A stretch of DNA of 64,000 nucleotides. It comes from Pezicula radicicola. Taxonomy: Eukaryota > Ascomycota > Leotiomycetes > Helotiales > Dermateaceae. The notes beneath the pieces were generated by a model. The model was not told where the DNA came from. It was given only the letters and a program-made list of their open reading frames with translations, and ran no database searches. Each line of letters begins with the position of its first letter. Position 1 is the first letter of the stretch. A program made the position numbers and the translations under genes. Of the stretch, positions 47,784 to 58,429 are shown piece by piece. The stretch is taken from NCBI GenBank assembly GCA_003008705.1, contig PDUO01000028.1:441214-505213 (forward strand), in the 5' to 3' direction.

Positions 47784-49229
47784 CTATCCTTGCTTGGCCT
47801 GCTTCTTTTGGTTCCTCCTCATCTCCTTCTCCCTCTCCTTCTCAAGGTATTTCTTCTGTGCCTTTGCATCCAGACCCTTCAATTCAAGATCTCGCTTGAG
47901 CTTCTTGGCCTTATCTCTCTCAAGGGCTCGCTCCTCAGCCTTCTCATCCTCGTCGGCCTTTTGAAGTCTCTTAATTTGCTCATCTCGGGTTTGCTTAACT
48001 TTGCGCATGACCTCAGGTCGAAAACGAGCACCTTGGACAAGGTGATCTGGGAGACGCAAGAAGTGTTCAAAGAGCGGAAGGACGTCATCATAGTTGGATG
48101 GAAGACGAAGGGACAGATAAATACGCTTCTTGGGGACAGTCTCATTAAGTCTACAATATTCCGTTAGTCTTTATATGCTTGCTAAATGTTTTGTCAACTT
48201 ACGTGGTGGGCTTGTCAATGGGTTGGTCGGTGATAATCAAATGCTCCAAGACATCTCCAGCTTGTTCCACAGCCTTAATAAGCTCTGGTGTGAGCAAGAA
48301 GTCAGTAATCTCGGCGCTCTCACTCATTACGGTAGCCCATTTTGGCAGCTTCACGTGGTCCTTTGTTGAGGTAATGGATACATCATAGCGTTCGTTACGG
48401 AGGCTCTTCATGGTATCTTTGTTGACAATAGCCCAGACGAATCCGTCATAGTTGCTCTTCGTGTTGCGAATTTCTTGTGCACCAGGTATTTGGCCAGGAA
48501 CGATAAGTGTCTCCCTGCCATCAAATGGATATATAATAGCCTCCATACGCTCAACTGGTGCTGGCATGCTCTCGAAGAAGAGGCTCAAACCAAACTCCGC
48601 GATCATGGTCAGAGGACTGTATCGCTTAAGAAGCGTCAAAGTAACATCGACAAAGGCGACATTCTGCCGTCCACTGGCGTATGTCGCAAACTCCTGAGGT
48701 GATTTCTCCTTGAGGAGTACCTCTGGCAAATTAAGGCTGTCGCTGGCCAGAGTCTTGGCCAGGCCTTCTGTCTCGACCTCTTCAACAGTGGGGGCTCTTC
48801 GTCCGCCAAACCCAACTAATGCGAATTCTTTCTGTAAGACAGGCGCATGCGCAGATATCCATTTCTTGGCCTTGCTCCTGTTGGAGCTTGTCCCGTACAA
48901 GTGGATGACAACAATGATGATAATAAGCCCAAGGATAACGCCCTCCTGTTTGAATTCGCCTATAGAATGGCGTTCATGGATGTTATACCACTTCGTGAAG
49001 GGTACGGCACCAGTTGGCTGAGCTGTGAGTCCAGTGTAGCCAGCTGTCGAAGGAATCGTAGAGAAAGATGCGGACGATGGGTCTGGTGCACCAGCGAAAT
49101 CCGCGAAATCTGCGATTGTCAGCGATTGTTACGTGTGTTGATGTGCGCATACATACCAGAGTCGCCTGCTGGTACGGCGGATGCTGATGGCTTGGAGCCT
49201 CCAAAGAGACCATTGAGTAAGGCCGCCAT
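47784..49229 (-). CDS. CCDC47 homologue (DUF1682), ER membrane PAT-complex type
   Basis: Fungal homologue of CCDC47/calumin (DUF1682), 448 residues. In animals CCDC47 forms the PAT complex with Asterix and helps insert multipass proteins at the Sec61 translocon. Exons 49157-49229, 48203-49109 and 47784-48150 join in phase. A Ser/Ala-rich N-terminus leads to one transmembrane helix GVILGLIIIIVVIHLYG (81-97), then the conserved cytosolic domain (ASGRQNVAFVDVTLTLLKRY, WAIVNKDTMKSLRNERYDVS, LIITDQPIDKP) and a C-terminal Glu/Lys/Arg-rich coiled coil (about 375-445) ending RRNQKKQAKQG. Residue order and length match the family. Fungal function is inferred from animals. The start codon lies 194 bp from that of haspin. 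Confidence 0.9.
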
Positions 49230-49423
49230 CTTGTGTTGATCAATTGGTGAGAGGGTGGCCGCGAAGCTGTGCGGCTTTCGCCAGCGCCGACATTAGATGG
49301 AGCTAGTTTCGCACTAGTGATTTGTTCTCAATATAGATCTAACGCTTTTAGGGATCGCGTCTCTTATCCGGAACAACACACAACCCGACTAAAGAGGCGA
49401 TATTTACTGACAAAAGCGGCATC
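49230..49423. promoter_or_regulatory. Compact bidirectional promoter (CCDC47 homologue / haspin)
   Basis: Only 194 bp separate the two divergent start codons, so the promoters must overlap. No specific element was recognised. Confidence 0.5.
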
Positions 49424-51436
49424 ATGTTGACTTTTTTGAAAGCCTGCAGCCGTTGCTGTGATAGTGACAGCGAAGAGGATCCAAGGTATGCACCAGTTTG
49501 CCCGCCACTGAATTATTAACGACTAACGACTGCAGTGACATTCGTACCCGACTGTACCAAGGATACAACAACTCAGACGAGGAGGGATCAGTGTAAGAAT
49601 TTCTAGCAACTCAAACTTACTAAGTCATTCACAACTGACACGACACGTCCAGATACCACCAATCAGGAGACGAGGACGATCTGAGCAGCGAGGAGACCAG
49701 CTTGCTCATTATGGAGGCTCAGAATCGCCGAAAGAAGACATATGGCACTCGGGCGTCAAAAACCAGTACCAGAGCCCATGGCATCTTTGGTGCTTCTCCT
49801 TCTGCTTCACGGTCACCACTAGATGAACTTACAGAGTCTCTTGCAAATATCCGAATCAAACCTACTCATCCGTCTCTTTCACCATCATCCAAAATCTCTT
49901 CCCTGAACCTTGAAGGTACATCTAGCAGCAACGATGAAGACTACACAGAGCCAGTTGCCAATGATGCATCGAACCGGTCAGGTGATCAGCCCGACCTTGA
50001 GGACGCCATTAATGATTTGAGTACCGCCATTCAAGAGCAGCTACTTGACGAAGTTATCGATCCTGTTGCCGAGACAGTAAGACCCTTGCAAGATGTTTAC
50101 GAGGCGGACCGTGGGGAATCTATGATGATTATGACCTGGGAAGAAGTTTTGACTGGTGTTACCACTATTGACAAGATTGCCGAGGCTTCTTTTGCTCAAG
50201 TTTTCCGCGTTACAAACAAAGAAGGCTCCTCAATATTGAAATTCATCGAGCTCAAGACCCCACATGACCCAGCCTCTATGGATTCCGAGACCGCTGCCAA
50301 TGTCGAGACGGTTGTACCAGAATTCCGGATGATGAACGCGTTGGCTGAGGTTCCTGGATTCTTGAACTTTAAGGATGCTCACGTTTTAATGGGGAAGCCC
50401 ACATCCATTATCCAGAATGCTTATGATAAGTTTGTGGAGCGGAAGCAGGAAAATGTTGATGAAGATTTCGAGTCTTGGTTCCCCAGTCCTGACAGTTACT
50501 CCGAGAATGCGGTGTTCCTGGCGTTAGAGTTAGGTGATGCTGGTATTGTCTTGGAAGACTTTGACCAAGGGATTGATCACGAAGGATGCGCGATGAGTGG
50601 ACTTGGCCATGTAGAATGGGTATGGGATATTCTTCTCGGCGTAATTATTGCATTATCTCGAGCAGAAGAGCTCTACCAATTCGAGGTAAGTACACCAGCA
50701 TACTTGAAACATTCAGAGCTCACTAGAGACTAGCACCGAGACTTACACGAGAACAATATATGCGTCAAACTCAATAAAGCAATCCACGACTTCCCTGCTG
50801 CAGACGATGACGACGAGCAGCCAAAGCTAGGTCGTTCAGGGCTAGAAATTACCATTCTTGACTACGGTCTATCGAGGGCTACCCTAGGTGGTGTCGAGAT
50901 ATATTCCGACTTGGAAGCCGACCTAGAAGTGTTTCAATCTGAGAGCGAGAACGGCAACAAGCGAGAAGATTTGCAGTTCAACACTTACCGAAGGTATGCT
51001 TAATTCTACTGGCAAGTTTCTTTAAGAATTATCATAGCACTAACAAGTCGTGGCTAGAATGAGAAATCATCTCTTTTCCGGAAAGTATGGCCTGACATCC
51101 AGCGCTTGGCACGGCGAAGATTCCCGCAAGAAGAATAACGGGCACTCGTGGGACGAATATATTCCTTACACCAATGTGCTGTGGATTGGCTACATATACG
51201 AATTCCTTCGAGAGTCGTTCGCTAATGGTAAACTCACAAAGGAGCAGAGAAGATTCCGAACCGAGACAAAGGAGCTTGCGGGACGCTTGAAGCCAACTCC
51301 AAACAATATCTACCGCTTTGCCAGCGCCACGGATATTTTACAGTACGCTCTCAACCAGGGCTGGGCGACTACGGAACAACTGCAAGGGTACGGAGTGGAT
51401 ACTTCTATATTTGCAGAGGAAAGGGAAAGCGAATAG
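49424..51436 (+). CDS. Haspin-type histone H3 Thr3 kinase
   Basis: Haspin kinase, which phosphorylates histone H3 on Thr3 in mitosis to recruit the chromosomal passenger complex; 596 residues. Five exons: 49424-49485, 49536-49592, 49653-50685, 50734-50993 and 51058-51436. The first two are tiny and encode an acidic start MLTFLKACSRCCDSDSEEDP. A disordered Ser-rich region precedes the kinase fold: the glycine-loop equivalent KIAEASFAQVFRV with lysine in ILKFIELK, the haspin insert and the hinge region ALELGDAGIVLEDF, the catalytic loop HRDLHENN (385-392) and the haspin-type metal motif ITILDYGLSRA (Asp427-Tyr428-Gly429) in place of DFG. The C-terminal lobe has YTNVLWIGYIYEFL. SMC3, a cohesin partner process, lies 20 kb away, but linkage is probably chance. 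Confidence 0.94.
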
Positions 51437-52431
51437 TTGGAATACGGTACACGACTTGGGATTTCTTTTTGTGGTATTACATTATTCAATCACTGTGATG
51501 GAACCAGTGGTTTGAGATGGTATATGCATTGGGTGGTCGGAATTGGAAAAGAGTATATGGCATTGCATTCTTGCAGATGATCTTTCTCTGGCGTTCGTCA
51601 CGGACCCGGCATAGCGATGGGATGGTTTATGTTTTGATGAATAATGCGCATCGCACACGTTGCATACAAACGCGATCAATGACATGAGGCGAAATGATAA
51701 CACAGGTTCTTGCAATGCTTCTCTGCCTTATCAATGATCCCACTGCTCTGATTAATTCAGTTGAGCCTTATCAAGAGCCAACAACATAGCTGCACTTGCT
51801 TGTTTGACGAGATCTGGGCGGATGCGGCAAAGTGTTTCATCAAGGGCTTCTGTTGGATTGTGTTGGGTTGGAAAGTTTGTCGCACATCGTCAAGATGCAA
51901 GTCATTGTGCAGCGCATCTGATTTCAGTCATGTTACGCGGTCTCTTGTTCTCATACAAAATTGTATGAGAGGAGGTGGCCCGCTAAGGATTCTGGAGAAG
52001 ATCCATGTCGTCGTTTATTTCAATTTTGGGCCTCGTGCATATTAAGGGGGAGGCGAGACGGTCATGTGTTTTGTGGCATGCAAGTAAGGTAAGGTAGGTA
52101 AAGTAGGCTGGGCTGAGCTGGGGCACTGAGGAGTGTGGTGGCTGGTGTGTGATGGCATCCGGATCTGATCTGCGACCCTTGTTCCGCTTGTCAAATCATC
52201 TGAAGGACAACTCAAATCCAGAGGAATCCACTCTTGAATCAGCCTTAACCCAACTCCGTACCTACCAAAGCTACCCACGTAGGACAACTCACTTGAATAC
52301 GATGGAGTGAACTATTTGACCCTATGAAACTCCTCTGCGAAACGAACTGCATTGTGCAACCTTTAATGTGCACCTGGTGACGCAAAATCTCACGCCGAGG
52401 TACACGATCATCAAGGACGGCGGAAACAAAG
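51437..52431. other. 1-kb intergenic region
   Basis: Between haspin and the nucleoside transporter. No frame is convincing on either strand. A tract of GTAAGGTAAGGTAGGTAAAGTAGG occurs around 52085-52107 in pieces of a TAAGG/TAGG repeat. Confidence 0.4.
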
Positions 52432-53893
52432 ATGGAGTCCCAATCAACCCTCAACCGTGTAAAGGCAATGTTCAGGAAGTCGTCAGAAGATGCGCAGGAT
52501 TATGAACCTCTTGTGGCCGACAGTCGCGATAGTGATGTGGATGAAGATTCCCATGGACCAACCAGCGATGGGCATCTTCACGAGCAGCCATTCTCTTGGT
52601 TTGAGTACCTGATCTTCATGTTGCTTGGATGTGCTATGCTGTGGGCATGGTATGTATCAGAATCTCTTTGCTCGTGTCTTCGCATCTAACATTGTTGCCA
52701 GGAATATGTTCTTAGCCGCAGCGCCCTACTTCCAAAGCCGATTCGCAGGCAACGAGCAGATCCTCTCGAGCTTCCAATCTGCCATTATATCAGTCAGTAC
52801 CATCACAAACCTCAGCTCGATGCTCATCCTTGGAAACCTACAAGCAAAGGCCTCCTACCCAAAACGAATTATATCTGCCCTTATCCTCAATATCATCGTC
52901 TTCGCTCTTCTCGCCATATCAACCTCACATTTCCGAGACGTTACGGCGGGCGGGTATTTGGCATTTACATTGATAATGGTGTTCTCCACATCTGTGGCAA
53001 CAGGATTGTGTCAGAATGGAGCATTTGCATTTGCGTCAAGTTTCGGGAGACCAGAATACATACAGGCCATCATGACCGGGCAAGGAATCGCTGGAGTACT
53101 TCCCTCTGTAGCACAAATTGTCTCGGTACTCGCAATCCCTCCACAAGACAACTGGTCTGACGACCTAGATGATGTGCTTCCAATAAAGGACTCGTCGACC
53201 TCAGCCTTCGTGTACTTCCTCACCGCAACCGCGATAAGCACCCTAACCCTCTTCGCTCTCTTCCCGCTTGTTCGCCGGCACAATCACATTCTTGAACGCC
53301 AGATGATGACGTCGGTGACCAGTATAGAAGAAGCCGAGCGGGCCTTGCGAAAGGTGGTGGGCATGTGGACGCTCTACAAAAAGTTGCACTGGCTCGCAGC
53401 AGCAGTTTTCTTGTGCTTTGCAGTGACCATGTTCTTCCCTGTATTTACCGGCAAGGTCGTCTCCGTGATCCCAGAGGATGAAGCACCCCGCCTCTTCCAG
53501 CCAGCAACCTTTATCCCACTCGGATTTCTTTTCTGGAATATTGGTGATCTGAGCGGTCGTCTCATGACTCTCCTTCCGTTCAGTAATCTTCGGCATCGCC
53601 CCATCGTTCTCTTTATTATCTCTGTTCTTCGAATCGGACATTTACCGTTGTATCTATTGTGCAATATCCAGAATAAGGGTGCGGTGATCAGCAGTGATGC
53701 ATTCTATCTAATAATTGTTCAACTCGGATTCGGTCTCTCGAATGGCTTCATCAGTAGCTCATGTATGATGGCTGCTGGCGAGTGGGTTGAAGATACAGAA
53801 CGAGAGGCAGCAGGTGGATTTATGGCTGTCAATCTTGTAGCTGGTTTGACAGCGGGAAGTTTATTAAGCTTTGCTGTCGGTTCTATTGGATAG
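52432..53893 (+). CDS. Equilibrative nucleoside transporter (ENT, SLC29 family)
   Basis: Integral membrane nucleoside transporter of the ENT family, similar to yeast Fun26 (vacuolar/endosomal nucleoside export); 469 residues, the usual length. Exons 52432-52649 and 52702-53893 join through a split Trp codon. A 55-residue acidic cytosolic N-terminus precedes about 11 hydrophobic segments beginning with WFEYLIFMLLGCAMLWAWNM, which contains the conserved ENT TM1 pattern. The TM4 region NGAFAFASSFGRPEYIQAIM and TGQGIAGVLPSVAQI are ENT landmarks, as is the late segment FGLSNGFISSSCMM. A large cytosolic loop lies between TM6 and TM7 (ERQMMTSVTSIEEAERALRK). Substrate preference among nucleosides cannot be told from sequence. 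Confidence 0.93.
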
Positions 53894-56324
53894 ATTTCTG
53901 TGACTACATATCTGGATCTTCCAGGATCCATGGCAATTTAGAGCATGGAATGGCGTTTATTTGGAATGGCGATGGAGTAAGGATTTTGGCATCGACGGTT
54001 CAGATTGGGGGATTGCATGCATGGCAATGTAAAGTGGTTTCGTAGCCGTATTTAAACAGTGATACCTCACAGAGTAGCTCTCTGAAATGTAATTCCTCAA
54101 GTGATATCATAGTCTTCCCTTCCTTTACACACACTCTCAAGACGCCGGCCATAAGATGGTCCTATTACTAGTAGTTCGAAAGCTTGCGTCATCAAAAGCA
54201 CTTAGTGTGGCCTTCTGATTAGTTTGCAAATAAATCTCTCGCACTACCTTACCGTACCTTACCCTACCTCACCTAAGAGTTAATCTTCAGCACAGCATCG
54301 GAAATTTAAATGAATCACAAATTATCTCCTTCTCTTCCTCTTTATCTCTCCTGCATTACATATTACCACGTTACGAAATCTCAAAATCTTTACATCTCTT
54401 ATATCTGCTTAATTGATGATCTTCGTCTTGTGGACCTTGTGGACCGAAGCGGGTAGGTCTTAGAGTTGGGGCTGCTGGACTATGTTACACATGACAGAAT
54501 ATATCTAGAGCTTGGTTTTATGTGTGGGAAGGATTTTCGTGGGGGGGAGTTTTGCGGAGTGAGGATTCGTGGGGATGTTAGTGTAATTTGTGGCGTGTGC
54601 GGTTTTAGGATAAGGGACGGGAAACGAGGGCATTTAGGGATTTGAGGGGTCTTAAGTGCAGACTAGTGGGGGGGCATAGGAGGATGTCGAGTCTATGGCA
54701 GTACACGGATTCGATTAGGACAATGTAGAGAGCTAGTGTTGTTTGGGGGTGGCTGGTTCTATCTCGTTTGATTTCGTTTAGTTTGTTTGGCTTCGTTTCT
54801 TTTACTTCTCGCTCGTCGTTTGGGTTGAGGAACAGGGCTTTTGGGAGGGGGTCGGAGCCGTTGTTAAGTGACAGATAAAGAGTTGTTTTCGAGTGGGATT
54901 GTTGGCTTTCTCGACAGAGGTTACGGTTGTATTGAGTAGTCTTATATGGAAGTGTTCCTACAGTTCTGTATGTCTTGTAGTCTATTTCTCTTACTGTACA
55001 GAAAGTAAAGAGAAGTGTTAGAGATAAGAATTACAGACCAGGTTATCTTTAGTCAAAGAGGTTTGTATACTCTAGATTGTTAGCGAAAGTTCGTTCGGGG
55101 ATGAAATTATTTGAGATGTCTCTCTTCATTACTTAGAGGAAAACGAAGAAGATAATTTACAAAGGAGAATAGAGGCTGTCTTTAGTTGGTATAGCTTGTA
55201 GTGCGAACCATCCTCTTGTTCTAGAAGTTGAATATTTTGTTTGAGGCCTTTGAAGTGCGATGTTCTTTTTTAAGTAAAGAGTAAGAAGAGCAATTTAAGT
55301 GTTGCTTCTTTTGGCACTAAGTAGTTATCTGTTATAGAATAATACAAGGCAGTATTACAAGTTCCCCAAGTTAGGTACAAGTTGCTTCTAAGCGAAAATT
55401 CAGCCCTTCGAACTCAAGGGGAATGTTGTAGTTGATCATTTTGATGCTTTGAGTCGAGGACCAACCGAGATCTCTTAGATAATCGCTATTATGTAAAGGA
55501 ACTAGAACGAAGATAGCGATTCAAGAGTTCGAAATATTTATATCTATTTCTTATTTTACAGGCGCCAATGAATCCATTTCAAACTGCTTTGCGAACGCAA
55601 AATTGATGTAATGTACTAAAAGCCAATTTCCATTGAAGCTCGCTTCTCGCTTCTCGCTTCGCGCTTCGCAAAGCCAAAAGTCATTGAGCAAATTAGCCGA
55701 TGGTCAACCTCGAAAATGTCTCTTCCCAAAGGACCCCAACCTAATTGTTCTCTATTGATTTTATTAGATTGGACTTTATCATCACATCCAAAAATACGTA
55801 TCCTGGATCTTTTTAGTGTTGTCCCTCAAGCATATTCGTAAATAAGCCAACATACTTGGTTTCTTGAGCTATTGCTCAAGTATCAATGATATGCATCCTT
55901 GTTGTTGTGTAAGTAACCGACAGGCTAGAAAGTAATGCTAATGCAAATGCTGTCAAGGAGTTTATAATAAGCAGTCCTACCACCAAATGCAAAGTCAACT
56001 AACAGGTAGTTCTTGTCTCCCTAGTACTATAAGAAAGAAACATAAACTAACTTCACTAAGTGGTTTAGATGGTTTCCTTTCTATCCACTCCTTAAATGAC
56101 AAGTAATACTGTCTAGAAGCATCTTTCCTTGTATCAACATAAGTATTGAGTACAAATATGAGTTAGTACTCTATATACTAAGTCTAGGATTCCAATGTCT
56201 GTCTAATACCAAGTAGTAAACCAGTTAACCAATGTGAAGTTTGCAATTCGGATTAATTCATCCTCCTATCTCTCTCTAAAGTTTTACCATAACTGAATAT
56301 CAATAACCGCCTTCCCCAAACCAG
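53894..56324. other. 2.4-kb gene-free stretch
   Basis: No credible coding frame. G-rich runs occur around 54540-54670. Positions 55640-55675 hold a CGCTTCTCGCTTC microrepeat. From 55900 to 56230 the sequence is AT-rich with many CTA/TAG motifs, like RIP-damaged DNA. Confidence 0.45.
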
Positions 56325-58419
56325 TTGCTCGCCGCCTTGTACTGCTTTCGCTGCTTTGGAATAGGCGGTATCGCGAATAACCTCTCCAAACTTTCTAGAT
56401 TTCCTTCGATCTCCACCCTCAACACCATCAACACCCTTTCCTTTCACAACCATCAGGACCAATTGTTTCATCAAGACACAATCACACTTCCTTCTGTTGC
56501 CAATTTTGTAATTGACAAGAGATTGCACTTCTTCATTGGAATCCCCAGCTGGTTTGGCACTCTCAATTCAACCTCCAGCCAGCTTTGCGCTCCTGCCACT
56601 ACCCCGCACATCCTCCTCCAAGTCTATCTTGGATCTTCCCCAACCTTGTAAGTCCCCAATGACCCTTCAATCCATCTCTTCAACTACTTCAATGATCTGG
56701 TAATCTTCTTCGCGTTCAGAAGGCTAATATTGACTCCCACAGTAAGCCTCGCACTTACAGCGCAGTTAGTCGCAACTCCCAACCCAGATCTCACCAAACC
56801 TCCTCATACTTTTCCACAACCACACAACCACACAACCACACAACCATCTACTCTGCCAATACTCTTCATAGACTATTCAGAAAACTGATCTTCTTGAATG
56901 CAGGCGCGTCTTACAAGACGCGCCTAACATCAAATCCCAAGACTGCAGCAGTGCACAGTGAGTTCTGAACCCAAACCCTCCCCCAAACCCTTCCCCTTCC
57001 ATAACTACTCAACCACCTCCACTAGCATCACTGTGCGGGGAGTATTTGGAAAGCTAACTCTTTTGAGCCCAGACACGATCTGTTGTTGGAATTTGACCAA
57101 GAGCAGCTAGCACCGGTCTGTTGCGCAGTAAGTTCCATCCCTCCCCCTTCGCGCTCTTGTCACTTCCACACAACCCGTCACATACTCCTCCCTCCACATA
57201 CTTTCCAACAATCTCCACTTGCACTGGAGATACCATTCATGGGGTATTCAGAAGGCTAATTTTCCAATCCAGACGCGTCCAATTGCAGAGATTCACCAGG
57301 TTACCCAAAACCAAGTCTTATAGGACTTGTGTGCAGTAAGTTTTCCAATCCTCCCCCCTTTCCTCACAACCCACCTTCCACATATTTCCTGCAATATTCT
57401 CTGAATTACTGGCACTGGCAACATCGTTCATGAATGTTGAGCGCTAATCTTCTTCGTAGTTTAGCCCGTGACCCGTAAACATAGATCTCACGCGCAGTAA
57501 GTTCTCAACCACCCCCGCTTCATCCTTCTTCATTTGACTGAGTCGACCTGCCTTGGTAACTTCGCTAGCTTCTGCATTCCTATGATGTCCATCCATCATT
57601 GCAAAGCTAACTTCTATCCAGGGGAAGTTCTTTGCGAAGAGCATTTACAGGGCTCAAACTGATCTAAGTAAGAGCTGAAACGGTCTTTCTGCCCAGTAAG
57701 TCCCCAACCATTCCTTCTCAGTGAGACATCATTCCCTGGTAACTCAGACATTCTCTGTATCCCCACAACAATCTTTCATCATGGGAAAACTAACATCTTT
57801 CCAGGACAAGTTCTTTACGAAGGGCATTCAAAGAGCTCGACTTGAGTGAGAAAGAGCTGGACGATCTGCTGCGCTGTAAGTTACTTCGCTCTTCCACCTT
57901 GGATACTCCTCAACCTTCCCTACCCCCCAATTTTCCTCATGTCTTTTCCAAAAAAAGTCTTTGGAACATAATCATGTCCCAAACGATTCATCTTCTGTGC
58001 TTATGACTGACGAGGAAGCATTTGCAGGTTCTTGACTGTTCTGTTCTTTCCTTCACCTTGATTCACAACCCTTGTTGTTTCTCGTACAGTGATCTGTAAG
58101 TCCCCTCTTCTCTTCGTATCTCTCTGGCCCGCACTCAACTTCCAAAAGCTATGAAATCGTATCTAAGTATTGGTTCCAACCCATTCACAAATTGGAGTGA
58201 GGCGTAATATCTATAATGTAGTTGTGAACTATGTTTTCCCACATTCACCACACCGTCTATTTGCTCTTCATCCTTGTTCTTGTTGGTCTTGGTTCTGTTG
58301 AAGCAACTCGCTAACTTTTGAATGCCAGTCCTTAAAAGCGCCGAATCTCGAGTAACTCAAGTTGATCGAGTCACCGCAGTCCTCGCCTCCTACCTCATTT
58401 ACTACTCATTCCAGAAAAG
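56325..58419 (+). other. Tandem array of short exon-like units upstream of a zinc-finger gene
   Basis: From 56648 on, at least eight units repeat the same plan: a donor GTAAGT (or GTGAGT/GTTAGT) after GCA/CCA, a C-rich pyrimidine tract, a branch site CTAAC/CTAAT, an acceptor TCCAG/GCAG/GTAG, then a short exon. Candidate exons are 56743-56764, 56904-56957, 57073-57127, 57273-57335, 57460-57496, 57622-57695, 57805-57875, a possible 6-base exon 58090-58095, and 58329 onward into the coding exon. Introns resemble one another at both ends (GTAAGTTCC... and ...GGCTAATTTTCCAATCCAG-type ends). Exons 57622-57695 and 57805-57875 are clear paralogues; only the second is open. The set could be a much-spliced 5' leader of the downstream gene or a decayed gene with duplicated exons. 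Confidence 0.6.
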
Positions 58420-58429
58420 ATGGCGATAA
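57805..58429 (+). CDS. Spliced open frame ending inside the zinc-finger start
   Basis: Joining 57805-57875, the six-base candidate exon 58090-58095 and 58329-58429 gives a continuous frame, SSLRRAFKELDLSEKELDDL, LRLIFLKSAESRVTQVDRVT, AVLASYLIYYSFQKRWR, ending at TAA 58427-58429. Skipping the six-base exon keeps the same frame. The stop overlaps the ATG (58420) of the zinc-finger gene in a different frame. The peptide has a plausible amphipathic-helix composition, unlike random sequence. Its 5' end is not resolved: exon 57273-57335 can be joined in phase (as ...RTCV), but exon 57622-57695 has stops in all frames. It may be an upstream regulatory frame or the tail of a decayed gene. Confidence 0.35.
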
